Origin: Beijerinckia indica subsp. indica ATCC 9039
GTDB lineage: Bacteria > Pseudomonadota > Alphaproteobacteria > Rhizobiales > Beijerinckiaceae
Reading direction: 5' to 3'
Assembly (NCBI RefSeq): GCF_000019845.1
Contig: NC_010581.1
Location: 1,865,501-1,929,500, forward strand
DNA length: 64,000 nt
Part shown: positions 18,195 through 28,032 of the stretch, in pieces
Layout: every line of letters begins with the position of its first letter
Numbering within the stretch: the first letter of the stretch is position 1
The notes under the pieces: model-generated
Databases searched by the model: none
Told to the model about the DNA's origin: nothing
The model's input: the letters and a program-made list of their open reading frames with translations, nothing else
Program-made: the position numbers and the translations under genes

Positions 18195-19406
18195 ATGACG
18201 TCTCCCTATACGATCCATATCATTCAAGCGATGAGCGAGATCGACGCCGCCCAATGGGACGCTTGCGCCAATCCGGATGCCGCGCGGGAAGATGTGGAAG
18301 GCGGTGAAGAGGCTTTATCGAAACATGAGATTGAACGGTTCAATCCGTTTATCTCGCATGCCTTTCTCAACGCGCTCGAAACCTCGAAATCGGTCGATCC
18401 GCGTCATGGCTGGACACCGACGCATGTGATCGTCAAGGATCCGGAAGGTCGTCTCGCGGCAGCGGCGCCGGCCTATTTGAAAACGCATTCCTATGGCGAA
18501 TATGTCTTTGATCATGCCTGGGCCGATGCCTATCATCGCGGCGGTCTGAAATATTATCCAAAACTGCAAATTGCCGTGCCCTTCACGCCCGTCACGGGAC
18601 GCCGTCTTCTGGTCGCTGCCGGTCACGGCGAGGAAGCCAGGCAAAGGCTCATCACCGGTCTGCGGGCTTGGCGTGAAAAGATCGAGGCCTCCTCGATCCA
18701 CGTGACTTTCCCCACGCGGGAGGACTGGAATAGCCTCGGCGCTGCCGGTTTCCTGCAACGCACTGGCCAGCAATTCCATTTCATCAACGAAAATTACGCC
18801 GATTTCGACGCCTTTCTCGCGAGCCTCGCCTCACGCAAGCGTAAAATGATCAAACGCGAGCGCAAGGATGCGCTCAGCGCTGGGATCGACATCGAGCTTT
18901 TGACCGGAGCGGATATCAAGGAGCATCATTGGGATGCTTTCTTTCTCTTTTATACCGATACCGGCAATCGCAAATGGGGTACGCCCTATCTGTCGCGGGA
19001 ATTCTTCTCCCATATCGGTGCCTCCATGGCGGAGCATATTCTTCTCGTCATGGCCAAGCGCAACGGCCGCTATATTGCCGGCGCCATCAATTTCATCGGC
19101 AAGGATGCCCTTTACGGCCGTAATTGGGGCTGTATCGAAGAACATCCCTTCCTACATTTCGAGGTCTGTTATTATCAGGCCATCGAATTCGCGATTACGC
19201 GAGGCCTCTCGCGTGTCGAGGCCGGTGCCCAGGGCGAACATAAGCTCGCGCGCGGCTATGGGCCCGTCGCCACATTCTCGGCGCACGATATTCCCGACAA
19301 GCGTTATGCCCGCGCGATCGACGAATATCTCCAGAAGGAACGTGTCTATATCGACGAAGCCATAGAGCAATATGGCGAACAGACCCCCTTCAAGAAGGGA
19401 CCTTGA
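18195..19406 (+). CDS. FemAB-like / GNAT-superfamily protein (DUF482)
   Basis: This protein of about 403 residues belongs to the DUF482 (peptidogalycan-biosynthesis/FemAB_like) family. It is recognised by NPFISHAFLNALE, PAYLKTHSYGEYVFDHAWADAY, the middle segment KRKMIKRERKDA and the C-terminal EHKLARGY. The family has a GNAT-like acyltransferase fold; the substrate is not established. Earlier in-frame starts at 18135 and 18150 exist without good ribosome sites; I chose 18195 because family similarity begins soon after it. Confidence 0.85.
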   Translation: MTSPYTIHIIQAMSEIDAAQWDACANPDAAREDVEGGEEALSKHEIERFNPFISHAFLNALETSKSVDPRHGWTPTHVIVKDPEGRLAAAAPAYLKTHSYGEYVFDHAWADAYHRGGLKYYPKLQIAVPFTPVTGRRLLVAAGHGEEARQRLITGLRAWREKIEASSIHVTFPTREDWNSLGAAGFLQRTGQQFHFINENYADFDAFLASLASRKRKMIKRERKDALSAGIDIELLTGADIKEHHWDAFFLFYTDTGNRKWGTPYLSREFFSHIGASMAEHILLVMAKRNGRYIAGAINFIGKDALYGRNWGCIEEHPFLHFEVCYYQAIEFAITRGLSRVEAGAQGEHKLARGYGPVATFSAHDIPDKRYARAIDEYLQKERVYIDEAIEQYGEQTPFKKGP

Positions 19407-19460
19407 CCCTCATCCATTCCTGGCCGATGTCTTTCCATCATCGACCATGCGAGGAAGCGG

Positions 19461-19889
19461 ATGAGCACTCCGGCCTACGACGAGAACAATATTTTCGCCA
19501 AAATTCTGCGCGGCGAAATGCCGTGCACCAAGGTCTATGAGGATGACGTAGCACTCGCCTTCATGGACATCATGCCGCGCGCCGACGGCCATGTGCTGGT
19601 CATCCCCAAGAAAGCTGGCCGCAATCTTCTCGATATAGACGCCGAGGCCCTCGCCCAATTGATGCCACGTGTGCAGAAAGTGGCGCGCGCCGTCAAAAAG
19701 GCCGTCGCCGCGGATGGCATCACGCTGCATCAATATAATGAAAGCGCGGGCGGACAGGTCATTTTCCACCTGCATTTCCATATTCTGCCACGCTGGGCAG
19801 GCGTGGAATTGCGGCCGCATACAGGAGAAATGGCCAAGCCAGAGGCTTTGGCGGCGCTTGCGGAAAAGATCATCGCCGCGCTGGCCTGA
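19461..19889 (+). CDS. HIT-family nucleotide-binding protein
   Basis: This 142-residue protein carries the histidine triad HLHFHILP near residues 95-102, the catalytic motif of HIT hydrolases acting on nucleoside phosphoramidates or similar compounds. NNIFAKILRGEMPCTKVYEDD and DIMPRADGHVLVIPKKA are standard. It is the HinT-like branch. A strong terminator follows. Confidence 0.93.
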   Translation: MSTPAYDENNIFAKILRGEMPCTKVYEDDVALAFMDIMPRADGHVLVIPKKAGRNLLDIDAEALAQLMPRVQKVARAVKKAVAADGITLHQYNESAGGQVIFHLHFHILPRWAGVELRPHTGEMAKPEALAALAEKIIAALA

Positions 19890-19919
19890 ACAAGCGTGCC
19901 CAGATGGATGCCTAAAAAT

Positions 19920-19960
19920 ACAAAGCCGGCGCTTGCCTGAGCAAGCGCCGGCTTTGTTTG
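19920..19960. terminator. Bidirectional rho-independent terminator
   Basis: A perfect 17-bp stem (ACAAAGCCGGCGCTTGC with its complement) around a four-base loop. T-rich tracts leave on both sides, so it can serve the HIT gene on the plus strand and clpA on the minus strand. Confidence 0.9.
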
Positions 19961-20003
19961 TCCGCGAGCTCCCCTTAAGGAAGCCCGCGCGCTTTCATGA
20001 GAC

Positions 20004-22493
20004 TCAGTTCTTGGGCTCGCCGCTGCTCACCGTCTCCGATTCATCTCCCTCGGACGGATCGATTTTGTTGAGCTCATCATCCGAGCCTGCGTCCTCGGTC
20101 TTCTTGCGGGCTTTGGCGCGACGCACTTCCGGTTCGGCCCGAACGCGCTTCTTGCTCGCCTCGACGATTTCCTTGTCGGGACGCGGCAGCACCGGCCCCT
20201 CAGGATAAAGGAAGCCAAGCTTTTTGGCTCCATTCTCGTCCGTGGTGACCATGACCTTGACCGTACCACCATTTTTCAGCCGGCCGAACAAGACTTCATC
20301 AGCCAAGGGAGTCTTGATCGTCTGCTGAATGACCCGCGCCATGGGCCTGGCGCCCATCTGCTGATCATAGCCATGTTCGACAAGCCAATTGCGGGCCTCG
20401 TCGGTCAGCTCGATCGTGACATTGCGATCGGCGAGCTGTGCCTCGAGCTGCATGATGAACTTGTCGACCACCTTGACGATCACTTCCGGCGGCAGATGGC
20501 CGAAGGTCACGATCGCATCGAGACGGTTGCGGAATTCCGGGGCGAACAGACGGTTGATCGCCTCGAGATCCTCACCTTCCCGCTTGTTCTGCGTGAAGCC
20601 ATAGGCCGCACGCTGCATGTCGGCGGCGCCGGCATTGGTTGTCATGATCAAGATGACATTGCGGAAATCGACCTGCTTGCCGCTATGGTCGGTCAGCTTG
20701 CCGTGATCCATGACCTGCAAAAGGATATTGTAGAGGTCTGGATGCGCCTTCTCGATTTCGTCGAGCAGCAGCACGCAATGGGGATGCTGATCGATCGAAT
20801 CGGTCAGGAGACCGCCCTGATCGAAGCCGACATAGCCGGGAGGCGCGCCGATGAGGCGGGACACGGTATGCCGTTCCATATATTCCGACATGTCGAAGCG
20901 GACGAGTTCGACGCCGAGGCTTGTGGCGAGCTGGCGAGCGACCTCCGTCTTACCGACGCCCGTCGGGCCCGAGAAGAGATAGGAGCCGATCGGCTTCTCA
21001 CCATCGCGCAGGCCGGCACGAGCCAGTTTGATCGCTGCCGTCAGGGCTTCGATCGCGCTGTTCTGGCCATAGACCACGCGTTCCAGCGTTTCGGTCAGAT
21101 GCTCGAGCACCTCGGCATCGTCCTTCGAGACGGTTTTGGGAGGAATCCGCGCCATTGTCGCAATGGTCGCCTCGATTTCCTTGATGCCGATCGTCTTCTT
21201 GCGCTTGCCTTCCGGCAAGAGCATCTGGCTGGCACCCGTCTCGTCGATCACGTCGATCGCTTTGTCGGGCAGCTTGCGGTCATGGATATACCGGGCCGAA
21301 AGCTCGACAGCGGCCTTAACGGCTTCCGTCGTATAGCGAATCTTGTGGAATTCCTCGAAATAGGGCTTCAGGCCCTTGATGATCTCGATGGCATCCGGAA
21401 CAGAAGGCTCGTTGACGTCAATTTTCTGGAAGCGCCGGACGAGAGCCCGGTCCTTTTCGAAATATTGACGATATTCCTTATAGGTCGTCGAACCGATGCA
21501 GCGCAGCGAACCTTGAGCCAAGGCAGGCTTGAGCAAATTCGAGGCGTCCATCGCACCGCCCGAGGTCGCCCCCGCGCCGATCACCGTATGAATTTCATCG
21601 ATGAAGAGTATCGCCTTTTTATGCGTCTCGATTTCCTTCATCACCTGCTTGAGGCGTTCCTCGAAATCGCCACGATAGCGGGTGCCAGCGAGCAAGGTGC
21701 CCATGTCGAGCGCAAAGACCGTGGCCTCGGCCAGGACTTCCGGAACCTCGCCCTTGACGATCTTGCGGGCGAGACCCTCGGCGATCGCCGTCTTGCCAAC
21801 GCCGGGATCACCGACCAGCAAGGGATTGTTCTTGTGACGGCGGCACAGGACCTGGATGGTGCGCTGCACCTCTGCCTCGCGACCGATCAAAGGATCGATG
21901 CGGCCATCCTTCGCCTTTTTGTTGAGGTTGATGCAATAAGCGTCGAGAGCGCCTTCCTTTTTCTTGCCCTCGCCTTCCTTGCCATCCTTGCCCTCGCGGT
22001 TCTCGCCCTCTTCTTCGGCACCACGCGGAGCCTTGGAGGAATCGGAGAGACCAGGCCGTTTGGCAATGCCATGGCTGATGTAATTCACCGCATCATAGCG
22101 GGTCATATCCTGCTCTTGCAGGAAATAGGCGGCATGGCTTTCGCGCTCGGCGAAGATCGCGACCAGCACATTGGCGCCCGTGACTTCCTCACGCCCGGAG
22201 GACTGGACATGAATGACCGCGCGCTGGATCACACGCTGGAAGCCCGCCGTTGGCTTGGCATCCTCGCGGCCATCACTCACGAGATTATCGAGTTCTTGGT
22301 CGATGTAATCGCGCAGGTTCTTTTTCAGAAGGTCGAGGTCGACGGAGCAGGCGCGCAGCACAGCCGCGGCATCGGCATCATCGGTCAAGCTGAGCAGGAG
22401 ATGCTCAAGAGTCGCATATTCATGGTGACGCTCGTTGGCGATCGCGAGAGCCCGATGAAGCGATTGTTCCAAATTGCGGGAGAAGGACGGCAT
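20004..22493 (-). CDS. clpA: ATP-dependent Clp protease ATP-binding subunit ClpA
   Basis: This 829-residue AAA+ unfoldase feeds substrates to ClpP. It has an N domain ([31 protein letters not shown], shown here in parts: [25 protein letters not shown]), two ATPase modules with Walker A motifs GDPGVGKT and GPTGVGKT, and the ClpP-interaction region. A charged linker of about 25 residues ([20 protein letters not shown]) follows the N domain, and the C-terminal 50 residues are lysine/glutamate-rich. ATG 22493 is preferred to TTG 22502. clpS ends 13 bases upstream, forming the usual clpS-clpA operon. Confidence 0.97.
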   Translation of the reverse strand: MPSFSRNLEQSLHRALAIANERHHEYATLEHLLLSLTDDADAAAVLRACSVDLDLLKKNLRDYIDQELDNLVSDGREDAKPTAGFQRVIQRAVIHVQSSGREEVTGANVLVAIFAERESHAAYFLQEQDMTRYDAVNYISHGIAKRPGLSDSSKAPRGAEEEGENREGKDGKEGEGKKKEGALDAYCINLNKKAKDGRIDPLIGREAEVQRTIQVLCRRHKNNPLLVGDPGVGKTAIAEGLARKIVKGEVPEVLAEATVFALDMGTLLAGTRYRGDFEERLKQVMKEIETHKKAILFIDEIHTVIGAGATSGGAMDASNLLKPALAQGSLRCIGSTTYKEYRQYFEKDRALVRRFQKIDVNEPSVPDAIEIIKGLKPYFEEFHKIRYTTEAVKAAVELSARYIHDRKLPDKAIDVIDETGASQMLLPEGKRKKTIGIKEIEATIATMARIPPKTVSKDDAEVLEHLTETLERVVYGQNSAIEALTAAIKLARAGLRDGEKPIGSYLFSGPTGVGKTEVARQLATSLGVELVRFDMSEYMERHTVSRLIGAPPGYVGFDQGGLLTDSIDQHPHCVLLLDEIEKAHPDLYNILLQVMDHGKLTDHSGKQVDFRNVILIMTTNAGAADMQRAAYGFTQNKREGEDLEAINRLFAPEFRNRLDAIVTFGHLPPEVIVKVVDKFIMQLEAQLADRNVTIELTDEARNWLVEHGYDQQMGARPMARVIQQTIKTPLADEVLFGRLKNGGTVKVMVTTDENGAKKLGFLYPEGPVLPRPDKEIVEASKKRVRAEPEVRRAKARKKTEDAGSDDELNKIDPSEGDESETVSSGEPKN

Positions 22494-22506
22494 AGGCTCC
22501 AACCTC

Positions 22507-22956
22507 TCATTTCTTTTCCATGATGCACTGCAGGGGATGCTGGTGCTTGCGCGCGTAATCCATCACCTGCGTTACTTTCGTCTCGGCAACTTCATAGGTG
22601 AAGATGCCGCATTCCCCGACACCATGCTGATGTACATGCAGCATGATCCTAGTGGCTTCCTCAGGTCCCTTGTTGAAATATTTCTTCAGGACCGAAACGA
22701 CGAATTCCATGGGAGTGTAATCGTCGTTAAGAAGCAGGACGCGATACATGCTAGGACGTCGCGTCTGGGTTTTGGGACGGGTGATGACAGCTGTGCCGGA
22801 ACCACCATCGCCTCCCTTTTGCGGGTCCTTGCCGGCTCCGCGAATGCGCAGCCCGGCGAATACCGCTAGGCGAGCCAACAAGGGCGGGCGACGGATTGCG
22901 GACAGAAACCGTCCATGCACCCGAAAATTCGATCGCCGTAGAAGTCCTGCCGTCAC
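22507..22956 (-). CDS. clpS: ClpS adaptor of the ClpAP protease
   Basis: ClpS delivers N-degron substrates to ClpA. The core is unmistakable: [21 protein letters not shown] with the N-degron pocket, [19 protein letters not shown], and [21 protein letters not shown]. From the start given the protein is 149 residues, about 40 longer than usual. The true start is probably a non-ATG codon nearer to [18 protein letters not shown], so the 5' boundary is uncertain. It is co-transcribed with clpA. Confidence 0.92.
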   Translation of the reverse strand: MTAGLLRRSNFRVHGRFLSAIRRPPLLARLAVFAGLRIRGAGKDPQKGGDGGSGTAVITRPKTQTRRPSMYRVLLLNDDYTPMEFVVSVLKKYFNKGPEEATRIMLHVHQHGVGECGIFTYEVAETKVTQVMDYARKHQHPLQCIMEKK

Positions 22957-23693
22957 CGCCGAAGTCCTTGTTTCATTCTTTCATGCGCCACGCACGCGTA
23001 CCGCGAGCTCTGGAATTAAGTCACAAACCCGTGGGCCGCACGTCATTCCAAGTGAACAATACCGTTGTTTGTCCAACACGTTCGAATCTAGCATCCACCG
23101 CGCCACATCCGATCTTCATTGATCTTAGCTCCACCCCAGTCGATCGGCCACAGGTGTTTTTGTGCAAATGACGCGTCGTCGCACTAAATTCATGCCACTG
23201 ACCTATGCTGATGCGCTAAAAAACAGGCAATTTCCTTCGCAGCCTCTTTTCCAGGGACCCAAGCTCGTTCTTTGGAAATGGCTGTTCGATGGGGCACGGA
23301 CAAGAGGCCGCGACGATTCTCTCAATTGAGGCTTGTCCAAAGCTGGAGCGCGACCTCCCCTTCGCTCTGAGCACAATGCTGTTCCGCTTCCCTCGTCATG
23401 GATGCGTCAAGACCTGCAAGGCTTGGCGAGGCCACCACACTGGCATGGGGTTCGAGAAGATCGAATGCGCAGCAAGCTCATGCATCGCATTATAGAAATA
23501 TAGTATTTTATTGTTTTTCAAGGGAAGAAGGGAGAGATCATGCCGATCCGCCCTTTAGGGTAAGCTCACAAAGAAAATTAAAATTATAATATAAGTGTAT
23601 ATAATTATTCATATATTTCCATTGATGATTCAATGCATCTACTGGCCCAATAGAAATCTGATACGTTGTTTCCACTGGTCCGCCACGGCCAAT
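22957..23693. other. Long non-coding stretch upstream of clpS
   Basis: I see no gene in this roughly 740-base region. It becomes very AT-rich near 23500-23640. A local inverted pair, TTTCCA and TGGAAA around 23250-23280, could belong to a small RNA, but I cannot match it to a known one. It must contain the clpS promoter at its left end and transcription leaving the phasin terminator at its right end. Confidence 0.4.
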
Positions 23694-23723
23694 AAAAAAA
23701 AGCCCGACGAGTATGTCGGGCTT
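23694..23723 (-). terminator. Rho-independent terminator of the phasin gene
   Basis: On the minus strand, AAGCCCGAC/GTCGGGCTT forms a nine-bp stem around six bases and is followed by an eight-base T-run. It lies about 100 bases downstream of the phasin stop. Confidence 0.9.
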
Positions 23724-23824
23724 ATCAATCAGTCATCACTTCAGCATAGGCGCCTGTATCATTCCAAAAGTCTTTGGAATGATACTCCGCAAGCCTCGTC
23801 TTTCTCGACGAGGCGGCTGAAGGC

Positions 23825-24166
23825 TTATTCGGAGCGAGCCTGGACCTTAGCGATCACCTTTTCCAGCGGCTGGAAAGCGTCCTTGGCAAGAGCGCTATAA
23901 AGCTCGCCAAACTTGGTCGCCTGGGCAACGAAGCCAGCATAGGAGGTCTTTGCGAACTCAGACTGGAGCTGAATGGCGGTATCCAGAGATTTCGCGCTGA
24001 GCAGCTTTTCGAAGAAAGCCGATCCATGATCGAGCGAACGCTTGGAATAATCGGTTGCCTCGGTGGCAATCGCCTGCACGTTCTTTGCGAAGGTGGAGGC
24101 AGCGGTGTTCACAGCCTCAAATTGATCCTTACCGAATTTTTGGAAGTCTTCCAAACCCGCCGTCAT
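23825..24166 (-). CDS. Phasin family protein
   Basis: This 113-residue, all-helical protein of the Phasin_2 type (FQKFGKDQFEAVNTAASTFAK, shown in part; SLDTAIQLQSEFAKTSYAGF; LAKDAFQPLEKV) coats polyhydroxyalkanoate granules. The ATG at 24166 is preceded by GGGAG and begins MTAGLEDFQKFG, the usual N terminus; an upstream in-frame start would add 54 residues with no family likeness. It has its own terminator and is divergent from the carboxypeptidase. Confidence 0.92.
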   Translation of the reverse strand: MTAGLEDFQKFGKDQFEAVNTAASTFAKNVQAIATEATDYSKRSLDHGSAFFEKLLSAKSLDTAIQLQSEFAKTSYAGFVAQATKFGELYSALAKDAFQPLEKVIAKVQARSE

Positions 24167-24447
24167 GTCTTCATTCTCCCTATGCGAAATGCGCCCCGAT
24201 CTTACCGGATCCTCTCGGCACCCCGCCGCAATCCAGCTTTCCTCTAACCTGTGGCGCATGAAGAACTTAGTGCATCGCACAAATCCGGTCAAGAAAAATA
24301 TTGCACTGCACAAACCAAAACGGCACATTCCCCGCGAATTTCGCCGAAGTGCTTAACCAAAGCGTAACCGCGCCGCCCTACCCTTACGCCATCTCTATTC
24401 TCTTCAAATACAGCATAACCGATCATCAGCCAGATCGAGGGCTCAGG

Positions 24448-26145
24448 ATGACGATGTCCGATGTGGCATTTCGCCGCAGTTCATTCGCAAAGATTTTAAC
24501 GCCGATTCCTTGCGGCCTCACCGCCATCGCTCTCCTCGGCTGCATTGGATTTGGCGCAGGATTCGTGACCTCTGCCGAGGCGCGCCACCGCCATGCCCAT
24601 CAGCATTCCCATTTGGCGCGCCAAGGCTCCCATCATCACGCAAGCCATGCGGCCAGCGGCGGTGAAACACCCGCCAGTGTCGCGGCCATCGTGGTCGACG
24701 CCAATTCCGGCCATACGCTCTATGCGCATGGTGAGCATGAATTGCGTCATCCCGCGTCAATCACCAAGGTCATGACGCTCTACCTCTTGTTCGAACAACT
24801 CGAGCAAGGACATTTGCGGCTCGATAGCGCGATCCACGTGTCACCGCATGCCGCAGCACAGAAGCCGACCAAGCTTGGCCTGCATGCTGGCTCGTCGATC
24901 AGCGTTGAGGACGCGATCCGCGCCGTCGTCACGCGATCCGCCAATGACATGGCTGTGGCTATCGCCGAAACGGTCGGGGGCGATGAAGAGACTTTTGCGG
25001 GCATGATGACCCGCAAGGCGCATATGCTCGGCATGAGCCGGACCCATTTCGAAAATGCCTCTGGCCTGCCCAATGACGCGCAGGTCACGACCGCGCATGA
25101 TCTCGCGATCCTCGGTCGTGCGATCCAGGACCGTTTCCCGCGTTATTACCCCTATTTCTCCACGCATGTGTTCCATTACGCCGGTCAGGAGATCCGCAAT
25201 CACAATCATCTCCTCGATCAGGTCGAAGGTATGGATGGGATCAAGACGGGATATACGCGCGCCTCGGGCTTCAATCTCCTGACTTCGGTCAAGCGTGGTG
25301 GTCATTCCATTGTGGCTGCCGTCCTCGGCGGCGTGAGCGCGGGCGCCCGCGACCGGATCATGGCACGGCTCATCGAAAACCAGATCGACAATGGCGCGAC
25401 CACACGCTCCGTCGGCTTGCTGACCGAAAACACAGCTTCCGACCGGCTCGCCCGTTCTGGCGAGGAACTGCCGCCGGAATTGCGTCGGATCAGCATGCCC
25501 ATGCCACCGCGCACGAGTTTGCTCGGCGATGCGAAAGCCGCAAATGCCGGCAAGCCTGACGCCGCGAATGCACCGATCCGCCTCGCTTCCATGAGCAATG
25601 AATTGCCCATGGAGAAGCCACGCCCGGCCTATATCGCCGGCACGGCCTCTCAACCAGAACATGGTCAGGCTGATCGGCCGCAAGCGGCCGCAAAGGCTGG
25701 CGATGGTTCGACCGCGCGTCTCGCAATCCAGGCCAATACCGGCAAGGCCGCTGTCACACCGGCTGGGAACAGGGCGCAATATGCCAAGGCCGAATTGACG
25801 CAAATCCTCAAGGCTGAAACCAGCAAGGCTGAAACAGCGAAAAAGGAGACCAGCAAAGAGAGCGAGCCGGCGTCGCCCCTCGCTCATTCGGCGGTGGCTC
25901 CCCATGGCTGGGTCATTCAGATTGGCGCGACGGATGATGTAGCCAAGGCCACTGCTTTGCTGTCACGGGCCAAGACGGAAGGCTCTCGAGCCCTGGCCAA
26001 TGCCCAGCCCTATACGGAAAAAGTGCGCAAGGGATCGGAAACCCTCTATCGCGCCCGCTTTGCCGGTCTCGCGGAGGAAAGCGCGGAAGCTGCGTGCAAA
26101 ACTCTGAAACGTTCCGGTTTTTCGTGCTTCGCGACGAAAAATTGA
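24448..26145 (+). CDS. D-alanyl-D-alanine carboxypeptidase with C-terminal SPOR domain
   Basis: This 565-residue penicillin-binding protein is of the S11 (DacA/DacC) class. The catalytic motifs are S104-I-T-K107, S164-A-N166 and K266-T-G268. A signal/anchor helix sits near residues 20-42, followed by a histidine-rich linker (HRHAHQHSHL). After the catalytic domain there is a long low-complexity Ala/Lys/Glu region. A SPOR domain (about 488-565, starting GWVIQIGATDDV) binds denuded septal peptidoglycan. It trims pentapeptides in the periplasm, probably at the division site. ATG 24448 follows GAGGG. Confidence 0.92.
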   Translation: MTMSDVAFRRSSFAKILTPIPCGLTAIALLGCIGFGAGFVTSAEARHRHAHQHSHLARQGSHHHASHAASGGETPASVAAIVVDANSGHTLYAHGEHELRHPASITKVMTLYLLFEQLEQGHLRLDSAIHVSPHAAAQKPTKLGLHAGSSISVEDAIRAVVTRSANDMAVAIAETVGGDEETFAGMMTRKAHMLGMSRTHFENASGLPNDAQVTTAHDLAILGRAIQDRFPRYYPYFSTHVFHYAGQEIRNHNHLLDQVEGMDGIKTGYTRASGFNLLTSVKRGGHSIVAAVLGGVSAGARDRIMARLIENQIDNGATTRSVGLLTENTASDRLARSGEELPPELRRISMPMPPRTSLLGDAKAANAGKPDAANAPIRLASMSNELPMEKPRPAYIAGTASQPEHGQADRPQAAAKAGDGSTARLAIQANTGKAAVTPAGNRAQYAKAELTQILKAETSKAETAKKETSKESEPASPLAHSAVAPHGWVIQIGATDDVAKATALLSRAKTEGSRALANAQPYTEKVRKGSETLYRARFAGLAEESAEAACKTLKRSGFSCFATKN

Positions 26146-26269
26146 GGTCTTCAGCTGTCTCGTAAAGGAAAAATACATTCTTCCGAGACAAAAATAGAAC
26201 ACGATAGATAGAAGATGAAGGCTCGGTCTTGACTGATATCATCAGTCCTCGTGGGTGACGACCGATAGG

Positions 26270-26336
26270 GACACTCTTGAATTTTCGCCTTTCCAAACAT
26301 GGCGAAAATTCAAATATCAAACCAAGAGTCGGTGTC
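26270..26336. repeat. Nested inverted repeat between convergent genes
   Basis: Inner arms GAATTTTCGCC/GGCGAAAATTC (26279-26289, 26301-26311), middle arms ACTCTTG/CAAGAGT (26273-26279, 26323-26329) and outer GACAC/GTGTC make one long interrupted hairpin. It lies between the stop of the carboxypeptidase and the stop of the J-domain gene, so a transcription-end function is likely, though no clear T-run follows. Confidence 0.65.
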
Positions 26337-26434
26337 CGCGCTCCTGGGTAAATAGTTCAACAATACTTCAAGCTTCGGGTCGTTTCACGGGCTCGGATGC
26401 CGCCTCCAATCCTGAAAAACCCTGTCGCAATGGA

Positions 26435-27187
26435 CTAGTCCTGATGACGCCGCATCAGAATATCCCGGGCCTCGTTGACCCTAGCCGCCAGATCGGTCGC
26501 ACCGCCAAGATCCGGATGCAATTTCTTCATGAGCGTGCGATGCGCACGAACAAGATCCTCACGCGTAGCACCTTTTTGAAGCCCCAGGATCTCATAAGCC
26601 TCATCTTCGGACATCGCGCCGCTGCCCGCGCCGCCATGCCGCGCGTCTCCCTCGGCCTGACCTGCAGCACGCCATCCGGAAAACCGGCTGTCGAAATATG
26701 CTTCTAAGAGGCGGGCACCGGCCGGATCATTGATCAGGCAGAACCGATAGAGCGCCTGACAGCTGGTCCAATTCTGCCGGTCGAGCCATTGACCTTCGTT
26801 AGGACCGGCGAGGATCAAGCCGCGGATTGCCCCCGTAGCATGATCGATCTCCATCTCGATCATCGCCGAACGCAGCCGGGAAATCCTGCCCGGTCCTTCG
26901 CGCCCTTCGTGTCCCGTTCCTGGTGCGCCCTGGCCCTTACCCCATTGCGCTTTATGCGGGGCCTTGCCTTTGTAGACCGAGCCGAACAGGCCGAAACCGA
27001 TCACCGCGCTGATCAGAGCAAATTCAAGCCTTCCGCGCAGCATTAAAACCAGAGCCAGCAGAAAAAACAGCGTCGCAAAACCCTGTTTCAGCATGCGCGA
27101 TCGCGAAGCCGGATCGGCGGCAGCCAGTTTTTGCCGGGCGATCAGGCCAACCAGAACGATAAGAAGCCCCCCGATTCCATAGAGCAT
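26435..27187 (-). CDS. Membrane-anchored J-domain protein
   Basis: This 250-residue DnaJ-domain protein has N-terminal hydrophobic segments (about residues 2-18 and 35-67) and a C-terminal J domain (about 195-250) containing the HPD motif in MKKLHPDLGG, which stimulates DnaK ATPase. The middle region (MEIDHATGAIRGLILAG) is typical of the alphaproteobacterial DjlA/Pam18-like family. Start ATG 27187 (MLYGIGG) is likely; 27199 is the longer option. Confidence 0.85.
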   Translation of the reverse strand: MLYGIGGLLIVLVGLIARQKLAAADPASRSRMLKQGFATLFFLLALVLMLRGRLEFALISAVIGFGLFGSVYKGKAPHKAQWGKGQGAPGTGHEGREGPGRISRLRSAMIEMEIDHATGAIRGLILAGPNEGQWLDRQNWTSCQALYRFCLINDPAGARLLEAYFDSRFSGWRAAGQAEGDARHGGAGSGAMSEDEAYEILGLQKGATREDLVRAHRTLMKKLHPDLGGATDLAARVNEARDILMRRHQD

Positions 27188-27318
27188 GGCCTGCCTCACA
27201 AGACCCCTGGAGACCGCCTCCGCACTTTCGCGAGCGGTTTCACGTGACAGGATAGACCATCAATCCCTGATGTGCGGGATATTTCCGACCGCTCCCCATT
27301 TATTTAATGGCCAGTCTG

Positions 27319-27972
27319 TCAGGGTCCCTCATATTTGTCGATAATCCAGCTTTCCGCACGGGCATCGGTTTCCCAATCTCGCCAAGCCGGCAAAGCCATG
27401 ACGGCCTCCATATAGGCTTTAGTCGGCGCCGAGACCGCCACATCATAGACATGCAGGCGATTGACGACCGGGGCGAACATGGCATCGACGGCGCTGAACG
27501 CGCCCATCAGGAAAGGCCCTCCCTGCCCAAAAGCTTGCTGGGCCGTCGCGAAGGCACTTTCCAGGCGCTCGAGATCGGCTGCCGCTTCCGGAGTCAAAGC
27601 GCGTTTGGCAGGCGGCCGGCGCATGTTCATGGGCAGCAGCGAACGCAGGTTCACGAAGCCGGAATGCATTTCCGCCGAGAGGGAACGGGCCTGCGCCCGG
27701 GCTGCCTTGTCACGCGGCCAGATCGCTTTTTCCGGGAAGGATTCTGCAAGATATTCAATGATCGCGAGAGAATCCCAAATGGTGATATCACCGTCATGCA
27801 AGGACGGACATTTGCCCGTTGGGGCATAGCGCAGCATGTCAGTTCTCGTCGTCTCCTGCGCCATGGGAATGGTGATCTCCTTAAAGGCGATCTCGAAATG
27901 GCGCATCACAATCCAGGGCCTGAAGGACCAGGACGAATAGGCCTTGTTGGCGATGACAAGCGTCAGGGACAC
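27319..27972 (-). CDS. Glutathione S-transferase family protein
   Basis: This 217-residue protein has a thioredoxin-like N-terminal domain beginning SLTLVIANKAYSSWSFRPW, the G-site segment GKCPSLHDGDITIWDSLAI (S-type ending), and an all-helical C-terminal domain. The YSSWS motif suggests a serine-type or Tyr-assisted site as in GST families related to maleylacetoacetate isomerase. Exact substrate is unknown. It lies 60 bases downstream of the ElyC-like gene on the same strand. Confidence 0.88.
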   Translation of the reverse strand: MSLTLVIANKAYSSWSFRPWIVMRHFEIAFKEITIPMAQETTRTDMLRYAPTGKCPSLHDGDITIWDSLAIIEYLAESFPEKAIWPRDKAARAQARSLSAEMHSGFVNLRSLLPMNMRRPPAKRALTPEAAADLERLESAFATAQQAFGQGGPFLMGAFSAVDAMFAPVVNRLHVYDVAVSAPTKAYMEAVMALPAWRDWETDARAESWIIDKYEGP

Positions 27973-28032
27973 GCTATTTCTCCGACAGGGGATGGAGGCA
28001 GAGGCAGGAACCGCCTCGACGCGGGCTGGATA

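Noticed and set aside
23595..23900. Plus-strand frame across the phasin terminator
   Set aside because: It runs through a perfect terminator hairpin and into the antisense of the phasin gene.
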